22,250 nucleotides of DNA from Rhodocollybia butyracea (lineage: Eukaryota > Basidiomycota > Agaricomycetes > Agaricales > Omphalotaceae): assembly GCA_015501585.1 (NCBI GenBank), contig JADNRY010000897.1:1-22250 (forward strand), read 5' to 3'. Made by a program: the position numbers and the translations under genes. The notes below the pieces were generated by a model, which was not told where the DNA came from, made no database searches, and saw only the letters and a list, made by a program, of their open reading frames with translations. Shown in pieces: positions 9,116 through 17,414 of this stretch (positions are counted from its first letter, which is position 1; the number at the start of each line of letters is the position of its first letter).

Positions 9116-9579
9116 TAATTCATCACTAATCGTCTAGTTTCTCTCTGTAGTTCGTTCCAGGGAACCAGTGCTTCGATTCTCTTACTTTAAACGGATATGG
9201 GTTCGCATTATGCTTGCACTCATTCGTCTCTCTTCATCTATTTTAATCCTGTCTTGTATATCCCTGTATAGGACTTTTTGTAGTAGGTAGTATTAATTGA
9301 ATAGACTTTAGATCTGGCAAGCCTAAATCAATCTAGGTAAATCAATTTGATTGATTTTGAGTTTGTGGGTCAACGATGCATCCTTGCACAGTAATGTAGC
9401 CTCTTAAAACATAGTGTATCTCCCTTCAAATGGGTTTCTACATACTAGATACCTGAAGTGGACCTTCAAAGTGTCTAATACATAACGTACCCTAGGTAGT
9501 GACGTGACATGTTTCACGGGGTCTTTTAAATGATGACATTTCGCTTGAATTTCGGCGTACAGCGTAATTCGGCGTGTCA

Positions 9580-9779
9580 ACGTGTGGTTCATCACCGCTG
9601 TAAGGTAAACCAACGGGCTTAAGTTCTCCCACTTTCAGTTAATATTTCCTAAGGTGATGGTATGATCTCAAGGAGCGGAGGGTAGCAATAGCGCTGCATT
9701 CAAAATAAGCAAAGGCAAAGGGCAAGCGACAAGTAACTACGGTAACTACGGTGCAAGAGATGCTATGAGGCGAGCAAAT
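9580..9779. other. spacer between gypsy LTR and oxygenase gene
   Basis: No coding frame is convincing here. The only structure seen is a tandem 9-bp duplication of TAACTACGG near 9736-9753. It would contain the 3' end of the oxygenase transcript, but no clear poly(A) signal is visible on the - strand. Confidence 0.4.
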
Positions 9780-11660
9780 TTAACGTTGACAAACCCGCTT
9801 CTTGGGAAGAGACGAACCCTCCTGCTCACTGAGATCATCAAGGCCGGCATCCGTCCTCTTCTGACCTTGCCAGTCTCCCGATAACAAGTTGTTCCAGCGG
9901 GTGAACCTCCCTAAGCTGACCTTCCAGCGACGTGCTTGTTCCTGCTCCCTCTTCTCTTTCTGCTCACGAGAAGCCCTGGCGTACCAGGTCTTATCAGAAC
10001 ACCATCCGTTACACCTCCAGCGGAAAAGTCCTCCAGCAGAATACTGTACAATGGAATAACGGGTTTTGTCGGGGGAGACGGGGATGTTTGAATGAGTAAG
10101 GAGGGCCGAAGGGAAGAGAATCGTAGATCCAGGAGGGAAATGAATCACTAGCCTGAGGTTCCATAAGACGAGGTGGCCTCCCTTGTCGGGGTTGAATTCA
10201 CCAGCGGAAGTGTCAGTACACCACCCGTGGGCGGCGTTACCAGCGTCTAAGTGAGGGGGAGTGCACGTTTGAGGGCCAAAGTTAACCGTGGTGGCGGCAA
10301 AAACGGTTTTCTGTAGACGTAGGGCGGAGGCGAGGGTCTTGGGCGAGGTGTTCGGTGAGAGTTTCCTTGTATTTGCAGAAAGTTTTGTGCCCGAACAAGT
10401 TGAAAAGAGCTGGCTCCAAAAGTTAGTAGAAGGTTAGAAAGGGAAAACGGGGGCCTCACAGTTTGAAAACCTTACGACCCTTCGCATGTCCTTGTCGAGC
10501 ATTAACTGCTGCATCTCCAGCTGGTTGCCTGCCCCGTTGATTTTCACGTTTCCAGGAACTTGGCGCCTGCCGCCGTACCCGATGCCCGTAGCGCGTGCAG
10601 TGAAGCTACCCCGAGGGTGACAGGACTCTTTGGAAGTAAACATGCTCTGCTCACTACATCTCCGGATTGAAGCGTTCAGCCGCTGAACCAGAGTCTGCCA
10701 ATCTTCTCCTCGGGAACCAGGAGGAACACCTCCAAGAACGGCAAAGATGTGATTGGACGTGTCGACCAGAACGATGCAGGTCTCGCCGTCCCAAGGAAGT
10801 AACCTCAGGCCTTTTGTCTCGGTAAGGACGGCAAGGTTGCGCCATACGCGCTGAAGACCCGGAGGGAGTTTTCCAAGAGAATGGACTCCTGTCCAACCCA
10901 TCGAAGAGACCGGAGGGGATGAGGAGTTAAAGTCAAGAAGGGAGGGCTGAGCGCCTTGAGCGTGCTGGACCGCACGATGCTTGAGATTGTTAGCGGCTTT
11001 TTGACGTTGCGCAGTCTTGGAGCGTTTAGCCCGTTCTTGGACGCGTTTTTTGAGATTTTTCTTTTGTGTTTTTGAAAGGGAGGTGAAGGATATGGAACCC
11101 GGGGAGGAAGCGGACGAGGGAGCGAGAGGTTTGCTGGTAGTAGTTGATAAGGGTGAAGAAGGGGCAAAGGCCGGGGTAGTATGGTCTTCTTCGGCCAGAA
11201 ACTCATCCTCAAGCTCTACATCTACATCGTCTAGTACTTCTCCTGCACCCTCAGCTTCTGTACAAGCCCGGTTATCCTGCTCAAGAGCTTTGGCAAGGTC
11301 AAAACAATTGAACCAAATTTTGAAGGCTTTGAAGGGCGCAGCATGCGTACCTATGAGTTAGATTTAAGTTTTAGCATCAGTGTAGGAAGGAGAGAGAAGA
11401 CAAATGCCAAGCCAAGTTGCTTCAGCCTGTTCAATGCCTGGCCGAGCGCGCGCGGAGACCAGAGTGAGAGATCTTGCTCTCTAGAGGGAGTAGATGCTCA
11501 TGGAACGCGATTTCCCGGCAGCAAGGCATCTTGCTCTCTAGAGGGAGTAGATGCGGGGAGTCTGCGCGTCGCGAAAGGCTCATCCGATGATGAGCCAGCA
11601 AAACAGGCTGACAGCAGAAAGAGAGCTTGGTAAAGACTTACCAATGGTGGGAATAGGCAT
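9780..11660 (-). pseudogene. TET/JBP-like 2OG-Fe(II) oxygenase gene with one frameshift
   Basis: Read on the - strand, exon 1 is 11660-11642 (ATG plus five codons and one base), exon 2 is 11350-10460 and exon 3 is 10409-9780. The introns are 11641-11351 (GTAAGT...TAG, 291 nt) and 10459-10410 (GTGAGG, CTACTAAC branch, CAG). One extra base at 10305-10306 must be skipped. With it removed the exons sum to 1539 nt, 512 residues. The N-terminal part is acidic, then Pro/Ser-rich, then Lys/Arg-rich. The C-terminal half is a double-stranded beta-helix: H-x-D of the iron site in P-H-L-D-A-G-N (10253-10245), distal His in T-H-S-N (10094), and 2OG-binding Arg in T-R-Y-S (10061). In this fungal family such enzymes oxidise 5-methylcytosine or related bases. 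It is transcribed away from the KDZ transposase gene. The sequence is CpG-rich. The frameshift could be real or a sequence error. The substrate is inferred. Confidence 0.72.
11471..11554. repeat. 27-bp direct repeat, two copies 57 bp apart
   Basis: The same 27 bp, beginning ATCTTGCTCTCTAG and ending AGTAGATGC, occurs at 11471-11497 and 11528-11554. Each copy has the 8-bp palindrome CTCTAGAG at its centre. The pair lies in the unusually long first intron of the oxygenase gene, between the two divergent genes' coding exons. They may be regulatory sites or a duplicated remnant; neither can be decided here. Confidence 0.7.
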
Positions 11661-11862
11661 TTGAGATGGCCCAAGGTGAAGGAAGAAGAAGAGGAAGCTG
11701 CTAGCACGACGTGATCGTTGTAGTTGAATCAACAAACGATAGATAAGCGCGTGCGTGGACCGTTATTGCCTTGCTGTTGATAAGCGCCTGTTCGGAATGG
11801 TTTACTACCGTTATCGTCAATTGTGCCTTGCCTCCTACTTCCAGCGACCCTCTAGCTACAAG
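11661..11862. promoter_or_regulatory. divergent promoter between oxygenase and KDZ transposase genes
   Basis: About 200 bp separate the oxygenase ATG (11660, - strand) from the preferred KDZ ATG (11863, + strand). The 9-mer GATAAGCGC occurs twice on the + strand (11742-11750 and 11779-11787). Both fit the HGATAR core of fungal GATA factors (AGATAAG and TGATAAG). No clear TATA box is seen. Shared control of the two genes is inferred from the head-to-head layout. Confidence 0.45.
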
Positions 11863-14800
11863 ATGAACACAGGGAGAAATAAAACCAATTTATTCAAATC
11901 TACTCCACGCCCTAATGTGGCCACTACTATCACTGCTTCACAAGGACAAATTTCCCAAAGTTCACGGTCGATCGCTGCTGATCTTGCACCATCTCTCCCT
12001 GAAGAGGATACAATAACCTATGAAGCCGCAGCCGAAACCGAAGATTTCTCCCACATTTTGAACTCAACTCTATATATTGCCCAAGATGCACCTTTGGACA
12101 ATGCTACTTCTAATTTTCCTGCCTGGACAAAGCCCTTTGGACCTAAAACAGTACATATATATATATCATTGAGATAAAATGTCATTTAATCATATGACAT
12201 CAGAAGCCTGAGATTTATGCCTTTATGGCTGTCCAAGATGAATATCTGGATGATACAATTTATGTTGAAGGCCGAGGGTTGAATGGGGAGAGCTGTGCCG
12301 GCTGTGAATCACCAAATCCTGTGTTTCGATGTGCTGATGAAGAATGTGTGGGATTGGGGATGAGATGTGAAGAGTGTATAATCAAAGCACATCAATATCT
12401 GCCATTTCACTGGATAGAGGTCCGTTTCCGTGTGTCTCTTGTTAACTATGGCTCAAATTCATCACCAGGAATGGGATGGTGAGATGTTTTGGACGCAAAC
12501 CCTGAAAAGCTTGGGTCTACATGTCCAGCCTGGCCACAAAGCTGGCTCTGCTTGCCTTTTCCCCCAGCCAGCAAACAATTCTTTTGCTGTTCTGCATACC
12601 AACGGCATACATCAAGTGAATATTAATTTTCGTGGATGCCAGCCCGATCTTGCGCGGTGCATGCAGCTACTTCGGAGTCATTTGTGGCCGGCAACAGTTT
12701 TCTTCAGCTTGTACTTTTATTTCTCTTCGCCAGTTTCATACCTTCAGCTGCATAGCCAAAATTCCTGCTTATGATTACTATAAAGGGTTAGAAACTATGA
12801 CTGAAAATCGCACTCGAGAGAAGCCAAAGGTGAGCCTGGAACTTGCCTGTTGCGGGAAGTGCTTCATACAATTTATATTTTGAAGGATCTGTATCGAACA
12901 CTGCTACAATGCATGGTGGAATGGAGACATCTGAAAATGTGCAAGTGAGGAGGGCGGGGACATGATCCTAGTGGTGTGGTGGGCACAAAGCCTGGAGAAT
13001 TAGCTGTAGAGTGCCCAGCCTGTCCTCAACCAGACCAAAACCTTCCTACAGATTGGCGTCACTGGCCAGCTGATCTTCAGTATGTTTCTGTCTGGATAAT
13101 CAGTTTACTACTAAAGGTAAATTCCAGATATCTGTTCCAAAAATTTGTGGCTCTAGATGCAAACTTCCGGCTTCGAAACAAACTTGTTTCATCCCAGGCT
13201 AGAAACCCTACTTTGGGAGATGGGTTTGCATATTTTGTTCCCTACAATGACTACATTGACTGGGTAAAGAGGTTTGTGGACCAGGCGGAGGTGAGGGAAT
13301 GTTGTTTTGAGATCAAAGGAATATTCATATTTTTCATAGATCAGTTCATGCTCTGGCTTTGCTGCAATATTTCTTGCCAACTTGAAAAATATCAAAGGCC
13401 TTTGAACAACGGGAGTAGGAGGCTGTTGTTGTGGACGGCATGGTTTTTGGCTTCCAAACGGAATGGGAGACCTTCAGAAAGGTGAACGGTATGAATCCAT
13501 TACCTCAACAATTGATGTAAGGTAAATGTTCAATTTCTTTTGGTAGATATTGCAACATGGACTACATATTTGCTCAAGCTGTCAAAGGGCTTGATTGCAT
13601 GATTATACTCTCATATGATATTGCCTGCCAGTGGGGACAGAAATTCTGGGTACGGCTTGAGGAACTCAAGGACAAGATTGATTTTTGCATCACTGAAGAC
13701 AATCTTATATTTCTTGTTCCAAAATTCCACTTTCCAGTTCATCTGCCTAGCTGCCAGGCTCCCTTCTCCTTCCACTTTACCCCAGGTTGCGGTGAAACTC
13801 ACGGAGAAGTGATTGAAGAAAACTGGGCGGTTTCAAACAAAGCTGCTAGCCAGACTAAAGAAATGGGACCTGGTAATCGTGCAGTTACCTTGAATGATAT
13901 CTTTGGGCATCATAATTACCGCCTACTCCAAAACCTGGACAAGTTGTTGGGGCAATGGCTTCTAACAGCACTTCATCAGGCAAAGGAGCAGAGTCAGGGC
14001 TATGATAGGTTTTGTGAAGGTCTAGAAATGAATGTTGGGAAGGATGTGCTACAAAAATGGCAATTTCTAGTAGAAGATTGGGAAAAAGACCATCAAAAAC
14101 CATGCCCCTATGAGACATCAAATGAAGGTATGCTGTATTTTTTATAGCTTCAATGATATGAAATTTTACTTGCCACTACTAGATCGAAATTCACTCAAGA
14201 AGGTTGAGATTCAGTTGGCCAAGGAAGAACATGAGGTAATGGTGAGGGGTACCATGGTCCATACCTCTAGTGCCACAGTGTTTCTGGTGCTAGGTATTGA
14301 CATTGAGCAGCGGCAACGGCAAATTGAAGTAGAACTGAAGATCAATTCACCCCTTACTCCAACCCAAACACTTGCTATTCAGAGGCAAAGATCACTTATC
14401 TTGTGACATATTCAACAATTCTGTTCACTTCAGGGAACATTTATGCCACACTTACGGGATTTCCTGAGTACTGCCCAGCGATCCCATTTGGATGACCCCG
14501 ATACAAATATGCCCGAGAAAATCAAGCTCTTTATGCCATCAGAGCTTGATAACAATAGTGTACGCAACGCAGCATGTGCTGGCAAAATTTGGGAGCAGGA
14601 AAGTCAATTGCGACACGGTGAAGCTATAGATGCACTGAACACTGTGCGACAAGGGTTACGAGCCCGTACCCTTACCAACAATTTCAAGCTGAAGAACATA
14701 ACAGGTCAGAGACATAACACTCGAGCTCAAGGGGTGTTACGACAGATTGATCTGGGCATTAACTCAAACAAAATACGGTACAGGTATGCCCGGAATGCAC

Positions 14801-15499
14801 TGTTTCGTTTATGGGGCCATGGTGATTGGGAGAAAAAACTGCAGATACTGAAAGATGGTGATGTCCGTGGATTGAATGAGTGAGCATTAAATGCAGAAGA
14901 ACTGGCACAAGAAGAATTACTTCGTGAGAGAGGGTTATTAAATGAGCTTCAGGGTGCCGGTTTTGCTTCACCAGGAGTTGCTGTGGTGGCTGGGGACACA
15001 GGAAAACGTACTTTGTCATGGATCTGGTATAACACATCAGTTGACCCAGAGGACCCTGAATTTCAAGATGGTATGTGACATCCTTGATAACTATAAAAAT
15101 AATTGCTCTGATACTGTGTTAGCATTACGTGTTGAGTGGTGCAAGGCATGTGCATGGTCACTTCAATGGAAAGAAGAAGTACTACTTCTTTGTGAAGAAA
15201 TTCGGCGGATGAGAGAATTCTCACTCTGGAAAGCAAGGTGGTGGAGAGATCAGATTGGACGGCGGGAAGGAATATCAAAGGAGCTTCAGGAGGGAATGAC
15301 AGCTTATGCATTACAACATGCATTTTTTGAGGAGAAGCATGCTGAACTTGTAAGTGCAAGATTGGATTATCTTGTGGAACATGCAAAGGGGGTGAGACCA
15401 GATATTCCCAACCTGGGGGCACTGCTAGAAGATGTGTTAGATATAGGAAAAAGATATGAAGAAGATGAGGAGCTTGCTGCAGACATGGAAGTGATATGA
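11863..15499 (+). pseudogene. KDZ (Kyakuja-Dileera-Zisupton) transposase with CxC2-like cysteine cluster
   Basis: Nine exons splice cleanly: 11863-12150, 12204-12419, 12469-12829, 12886-13079, 13128-13290, 13340-13488, 13547-14127, 14183-15070 and 15123-15499. Removing one extra T in the run 12698-12701 gives 3216 nt, 1071 residues, a normal family length. Exon 2 holds a cysteine cluster (S-C-A-G-C ... R-C ... C-E-E-C ... H) of the CxC2 type. The RNase H-fold core shows A-L-D-A-N-F-R (near residue 363), S-Y-D-I-A-C-Q-W (near 480), V-P-K-F-H and G-E-V-I-E-E-N-W (near 549). Those acids are the probable catalytic set for DNA cleavage and strand transfer. Four in-frame stops, all TGA, lie at 12946, 13403, 14404 and 14881, at least two where Arg is expected. 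The gene is therefore dead. An in-frame ATG at 11755 is possible, but 11863 suits the family better. Terminal inverted repeats were not found. Confidence 0.85.
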
Positions 15500-15581
15500 T
15501 GGTGGAAGATATCATTGCACCCATCTGAAACCGATACTATGTATGGTCAAAGGCTTGGGTAATATGTAATTTCTATGCCTA

Positions 15582-15587
15582 AATAAA
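15582..15587 (+). terminator. candidate poly(A) signal of the KDZ gene
   Basis: AATAAA lies 83 bp after the KDZ stop codon and just before the minisatellite. Position and sequence fit a 3'-end signal; use is inferred. Confidence 0.4.
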
Positions 15588-15597
15588 ATATCCTGGA

Positions 15598-15899
15598 CAA
15601 GGTAATACACACCTCAGAAAGAGGATATTTTTATTCCCCCTAGTCAAGGTAATACGCACCTCAGAAAGGGGGTATTGTTATTCCCCCTAGTCGAGGTAAT
15701 ACGCCCCCTAGTTGAGGTAATATGCACCTCAGAAAGGGGATATTGTTATTCCCCCTAGTCAAGGTAATACGCACCTCAGAAAGGGGATATTGTTATTCCC
15801 CCTAGTCAAGGTAATACGCACCTCAGAAAGGGGATATTTTTAGTCCCCCTAGTCAAGGTAATACGCACCTCAGAAAGGGGGTATTTTTATTCCCCTAGT
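15598..15899 (+). repeat. minisatellite of 47-bp units (six full, one truncated)
   Basis: Units start at 15598, 15645, 15713, 15760, 15807 and 15854, with a 21-bp truncated unit at 15692-15712. The unit begins CAAGGTAATACGCACCTCAG and ends TTCCCCCTAGT. Inside each unit GGGGATATT faces ATTCCCC as an imperfect palindrome, and AGGT...ACCT flanks the first part. Copies differ by only a few bases, so the expansion is fairly recent. It lies between the KDZ poly(A) signal and the broken 5' end of the copia element. There is no spacer variation, so it is not a CRISPR array. Confidence 0.93.
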
Positions 15900-16038
15900 A
15901 TTTGTAGCACAGTACCATACTGGCATTAGTAAATTATTCCCCAGAGTAACTACTGTGGGTATTTATATGTTGGGGTTGCAATGGGTGTCACAACAAAGGG
16001 AAGAAAGAATCAGCTAACTATGCTGGAAATTCCCAAGG
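15900..16038. other. junction between minisatellite and copia remnant
   Basis: No LTR, primer site or clear gag start is seen. The last 30 bp translate in another frame into a short Asn/Gly/Ser-rich piece that fits the sequence before a gag zinc knuckle. The copia coding remnant may therefore begin a little left of 16039 across a frameshift. Confidence 0.35.
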
Positions 16039-17220
16039 TTGAGTGGATTCCGAGGTTGTGGATTTTCTCAGAGGAGATTTCCTAGGGGCCAAGGAAACTC
16101 AAAGCCAAGTGGACCTAACAGGCCTACTTCCGCATGTTTTAATTGCGGAGGGAAAGGACATTTTGTGAGCATATGCCCATTGCCTAAACGGCTGCTGGCT
16201 AATCAAGCCAAAGAGAGTAGGGAAACTCACAAGCCAAGAGAGGGGAAGAAATCAGATGGAAACTGGAGATCTAGGCCAAAGGGGAAAGAAACCGCATCTT
16301 CATCACAGATTGAAGAAGTCCCAGAATTATCTTGGGCAGCTATTGAGTTGTCATCTGACACTAGTTTTGTCTTTCCTCCAGCCAAATCCTACGCCGAGCT
16401 TGGAAACTTGACAGCATCTTCCCAAATGTCCAATACTACCAAAACATATCTCACATTTGATTTCAATGATATTGCTGATGAACACAAAACAGCAATGATG
16501 GGAGCACATAGCCAAGGGGCTATACTATTTGATTCCGGATGTTGGAGCCACATGACTCCTATGGAGGACAGCCTCCAAGATCTAAAATCTATTCCAACAA
16601 AAGTCATTCAAGCAGCCAATGCCGGAACTTTTAATTCCAGCATGGCAGGTACGCTTCATTTGGATTTTCCAATTGATAACCATGGCAATACTTGAGCCGT
16701 CCCACTCCATAATGCCCTCCTATGTCCCAACATTCCCAACACTCTTATTTCCTTGGGAAAACTTGATGATGATGGATACAAGATCCACATTGGGAATGGT
16801 TTACTCACCATGACTGACCCCAGCAACAGGATTGTTGCATGTATTCCAAAGATCCATAGACTCTACCAGATTCCCATGGAGGAACATGCTTATGTTGCCA
16901 AAGATCGACTGGTATCACTCTATGACGCCCATTGCATCTTAGGCCATCAGAACTATGCTCATATTAAGCATTTATTTGCACACAACCAGATCAATGGGAT
17001 GAGATTGGATAAATCTCACATGGATGAGCCGGAATGCCGTACATGCTTGCTTGCTAAGGCAGGAAAATTTCCGATTGCCAAATTATGGTCTTCTCCATGA
17101 GTGGAGAATTACGGAGATATTTTTCACATGGACATCTGGGGACCCGCAGCAGTTCAGACTATCAACTGTTGCATTTACACCCTCACCATAGTCAACAAGG
17201 CGACTTTATGGTTAGAAGAA
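16039..17220 (+). pseudogene. copia Gag end, protease and N-terminal integrase
   Basis: A CX2CX4HX4C knuckle (C-F-N-C ... H ... C) lies near residues 33-46. The aspartic protease signature F-D-S-G-C-W-S-H-M follows near residue 171. After the TGA at 16693 come the pre-integrase segment with the zinc-binding H-C-I-L-G-H and C-R-T-C pairs, and after the TGA at 17098 the first integrase Asp in F-H-M-D-I-W-G-P. The frame runs to a Glu-Glu pair, where the composite insertion starts. Both TGA codons sit where an Arg CGA would fit. No credible start codon is seen, because the gag N-terminus is gone. This part normally codes for capsid, maturation protease and the integrase core of the Gag-Pol polyprotein. 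Confidence 0.85.
17216..17220 (+). repeat. target-site duplication AAGAA, left copy
   Basis: AAGAA directly precedes the TGTAAC end at 17221 and recurs directly after the TTACA end at 18982. Removing the insertion and one AAGAA restores an uninterrupted copia integrase frame, so this is the 5-bp target duplication of the insertion. Confidence 0.9.
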
Positions 17221-17414
17221 TGTAACGCCTACGGCACATTCATTGCCGTTAGCGCCAATATTACATAATTAGTCTACTCTTAATGCCTCAGACCATGAGC
17301 AAGATCTCGTTCTATTAGAGAAATAGACCAAAACGAGTATGTGGTACAAGAATAAGAGTAGACTAATTATGTAATATTGGCGCTAACGGCAATGAATGTG
17401 CCGTAGGCGTTACA
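17221..17414 (-). repeat. LTR copy with 62-bp perfect terminal inverted repeat
   Basis: The arms 17221-17282 and 17353-17414 are exact reverse complements over 62 bp. From 17274 to 17414 the sequence matches the LTR at 18583-18734, but the first part does not. There, in place of the TGTAAGAGCCC end of the other LTR, stands an inverted copy of the opposite end. On the - strand this is the 3' LTR of the small element, preceded by a G-rich polypurine-like stretch (CTAGGGGGCATG) at 17426-17415. Confidence 0.88.

Larger units (their letters stand above)
602..9579 (-). mobile_element. Ty3/gypsy LTR retrotransposon, 3'-truncated and degraded
   Basis: Read on the - strand the order is LTR (9579-8053), primer-binding site (8050-8031), gag, aspartic protease, a small acidic/basic ORF, reverse transcriptase, RNase H, and integrase with a long C-terminal tail ending at 602. 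Protease before RT and integrase after RNase H is the gypsy order. There is only one LTR: the sequence left of 602 does not resemble it and soon runs into an unrelated exon. The 3' LTR was therefore lost by deletion, and no target duplication can be checked. Gag and protease are open, while the rest of pol carries about ten single-base frameshifts and a TAA at 776-778. This is a dead copy of a family close to the abundant Agaricomycete gypsy elements whose RT region begins with a YKPVAKKVRP-like motif. Confidence 0.9.
8053..9579 (-). repeat. 5' LTR of the gypsy element (1527 bp)
   Basis: Boundaries come from comparison with the solo copy at 20299-21727. On the - strand both begin TGACACGCCGAATTACG and end CCTCTCA, and flanking bases differ. 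A TATAATAAAA box lies at 9046-9037 on the - strand. The 9579-8844 side (U3) is CpG-rich, while 8843-8053 (R-U5 side) has one CpG. A GC-rich segment of about 98 bp near 8925-9025, just downstream of the TATA box, is absent from the solo copy. A (CA)n-like tract lies near 8092-8118. The LTR stands next to a primer-binding site, so it is the 5' LTR of this element. Confidence 0.92.

Noticed and set aside
9404..9613. - strand ORF crossing the LTR boundary
   Set aside because: It starts outside the LTR and reads into U3. There is no motif and no coding support.
10247..10459. - strand ORF of 70 codons, Pro/Arg-rich
   Set aside because: It is an out-of-frame reading of oxygenase exon 3. The family motifs lie in the other frames.
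10805..11212. - strand ORF of 135 codons, Pro/Leu/Ser-rich
   Set aside because: It is an out-of-frame shadow of oxygenase exon 2, which has the conserved frame and consistent splicing.
11343..11633. + strand ORF of 96 codons containing a repeated S-C-S-L-E-G-V-D-A peptide
   Set aside because: It lies antisense to the first oxygenase intron, and the peptide repeat is only the translation of the 27-bp DNA repeat.
11755..11862. Earlier in-frame ATG for KDZ at 11755
   Set aside because: It is possible but would place the start within the GATA-motif promoter region, and the extra 36 residues look unlike the disordered family N-terminus that begins at 11863.
12700..12701. Intron instead of a frameshift in KDZ exon 3
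   Set aside because: Only one base needs removal and no GT-AG pair fits there, so an inserted T in a T run is simpler.
15063..15524. - strand ORF of 153 codons
   Set aside because: It is antisense to the last KDZ exons, whose spliced frame is well supported.
15598..15899. CRISPR-like array
   Set aside because: The units are contiguous 47-bp tandem copies with no variable spacers, and the context is a eukaryotic genome.
17221..17414. A simple MITE with 62-bp terminal inverted repeats
   Set aside because: The unit shares over 140 bp with the LTR at 18583-18734 and has only one AAGAA flank, so it is part of an LTR element and not a stand-alone MITE.
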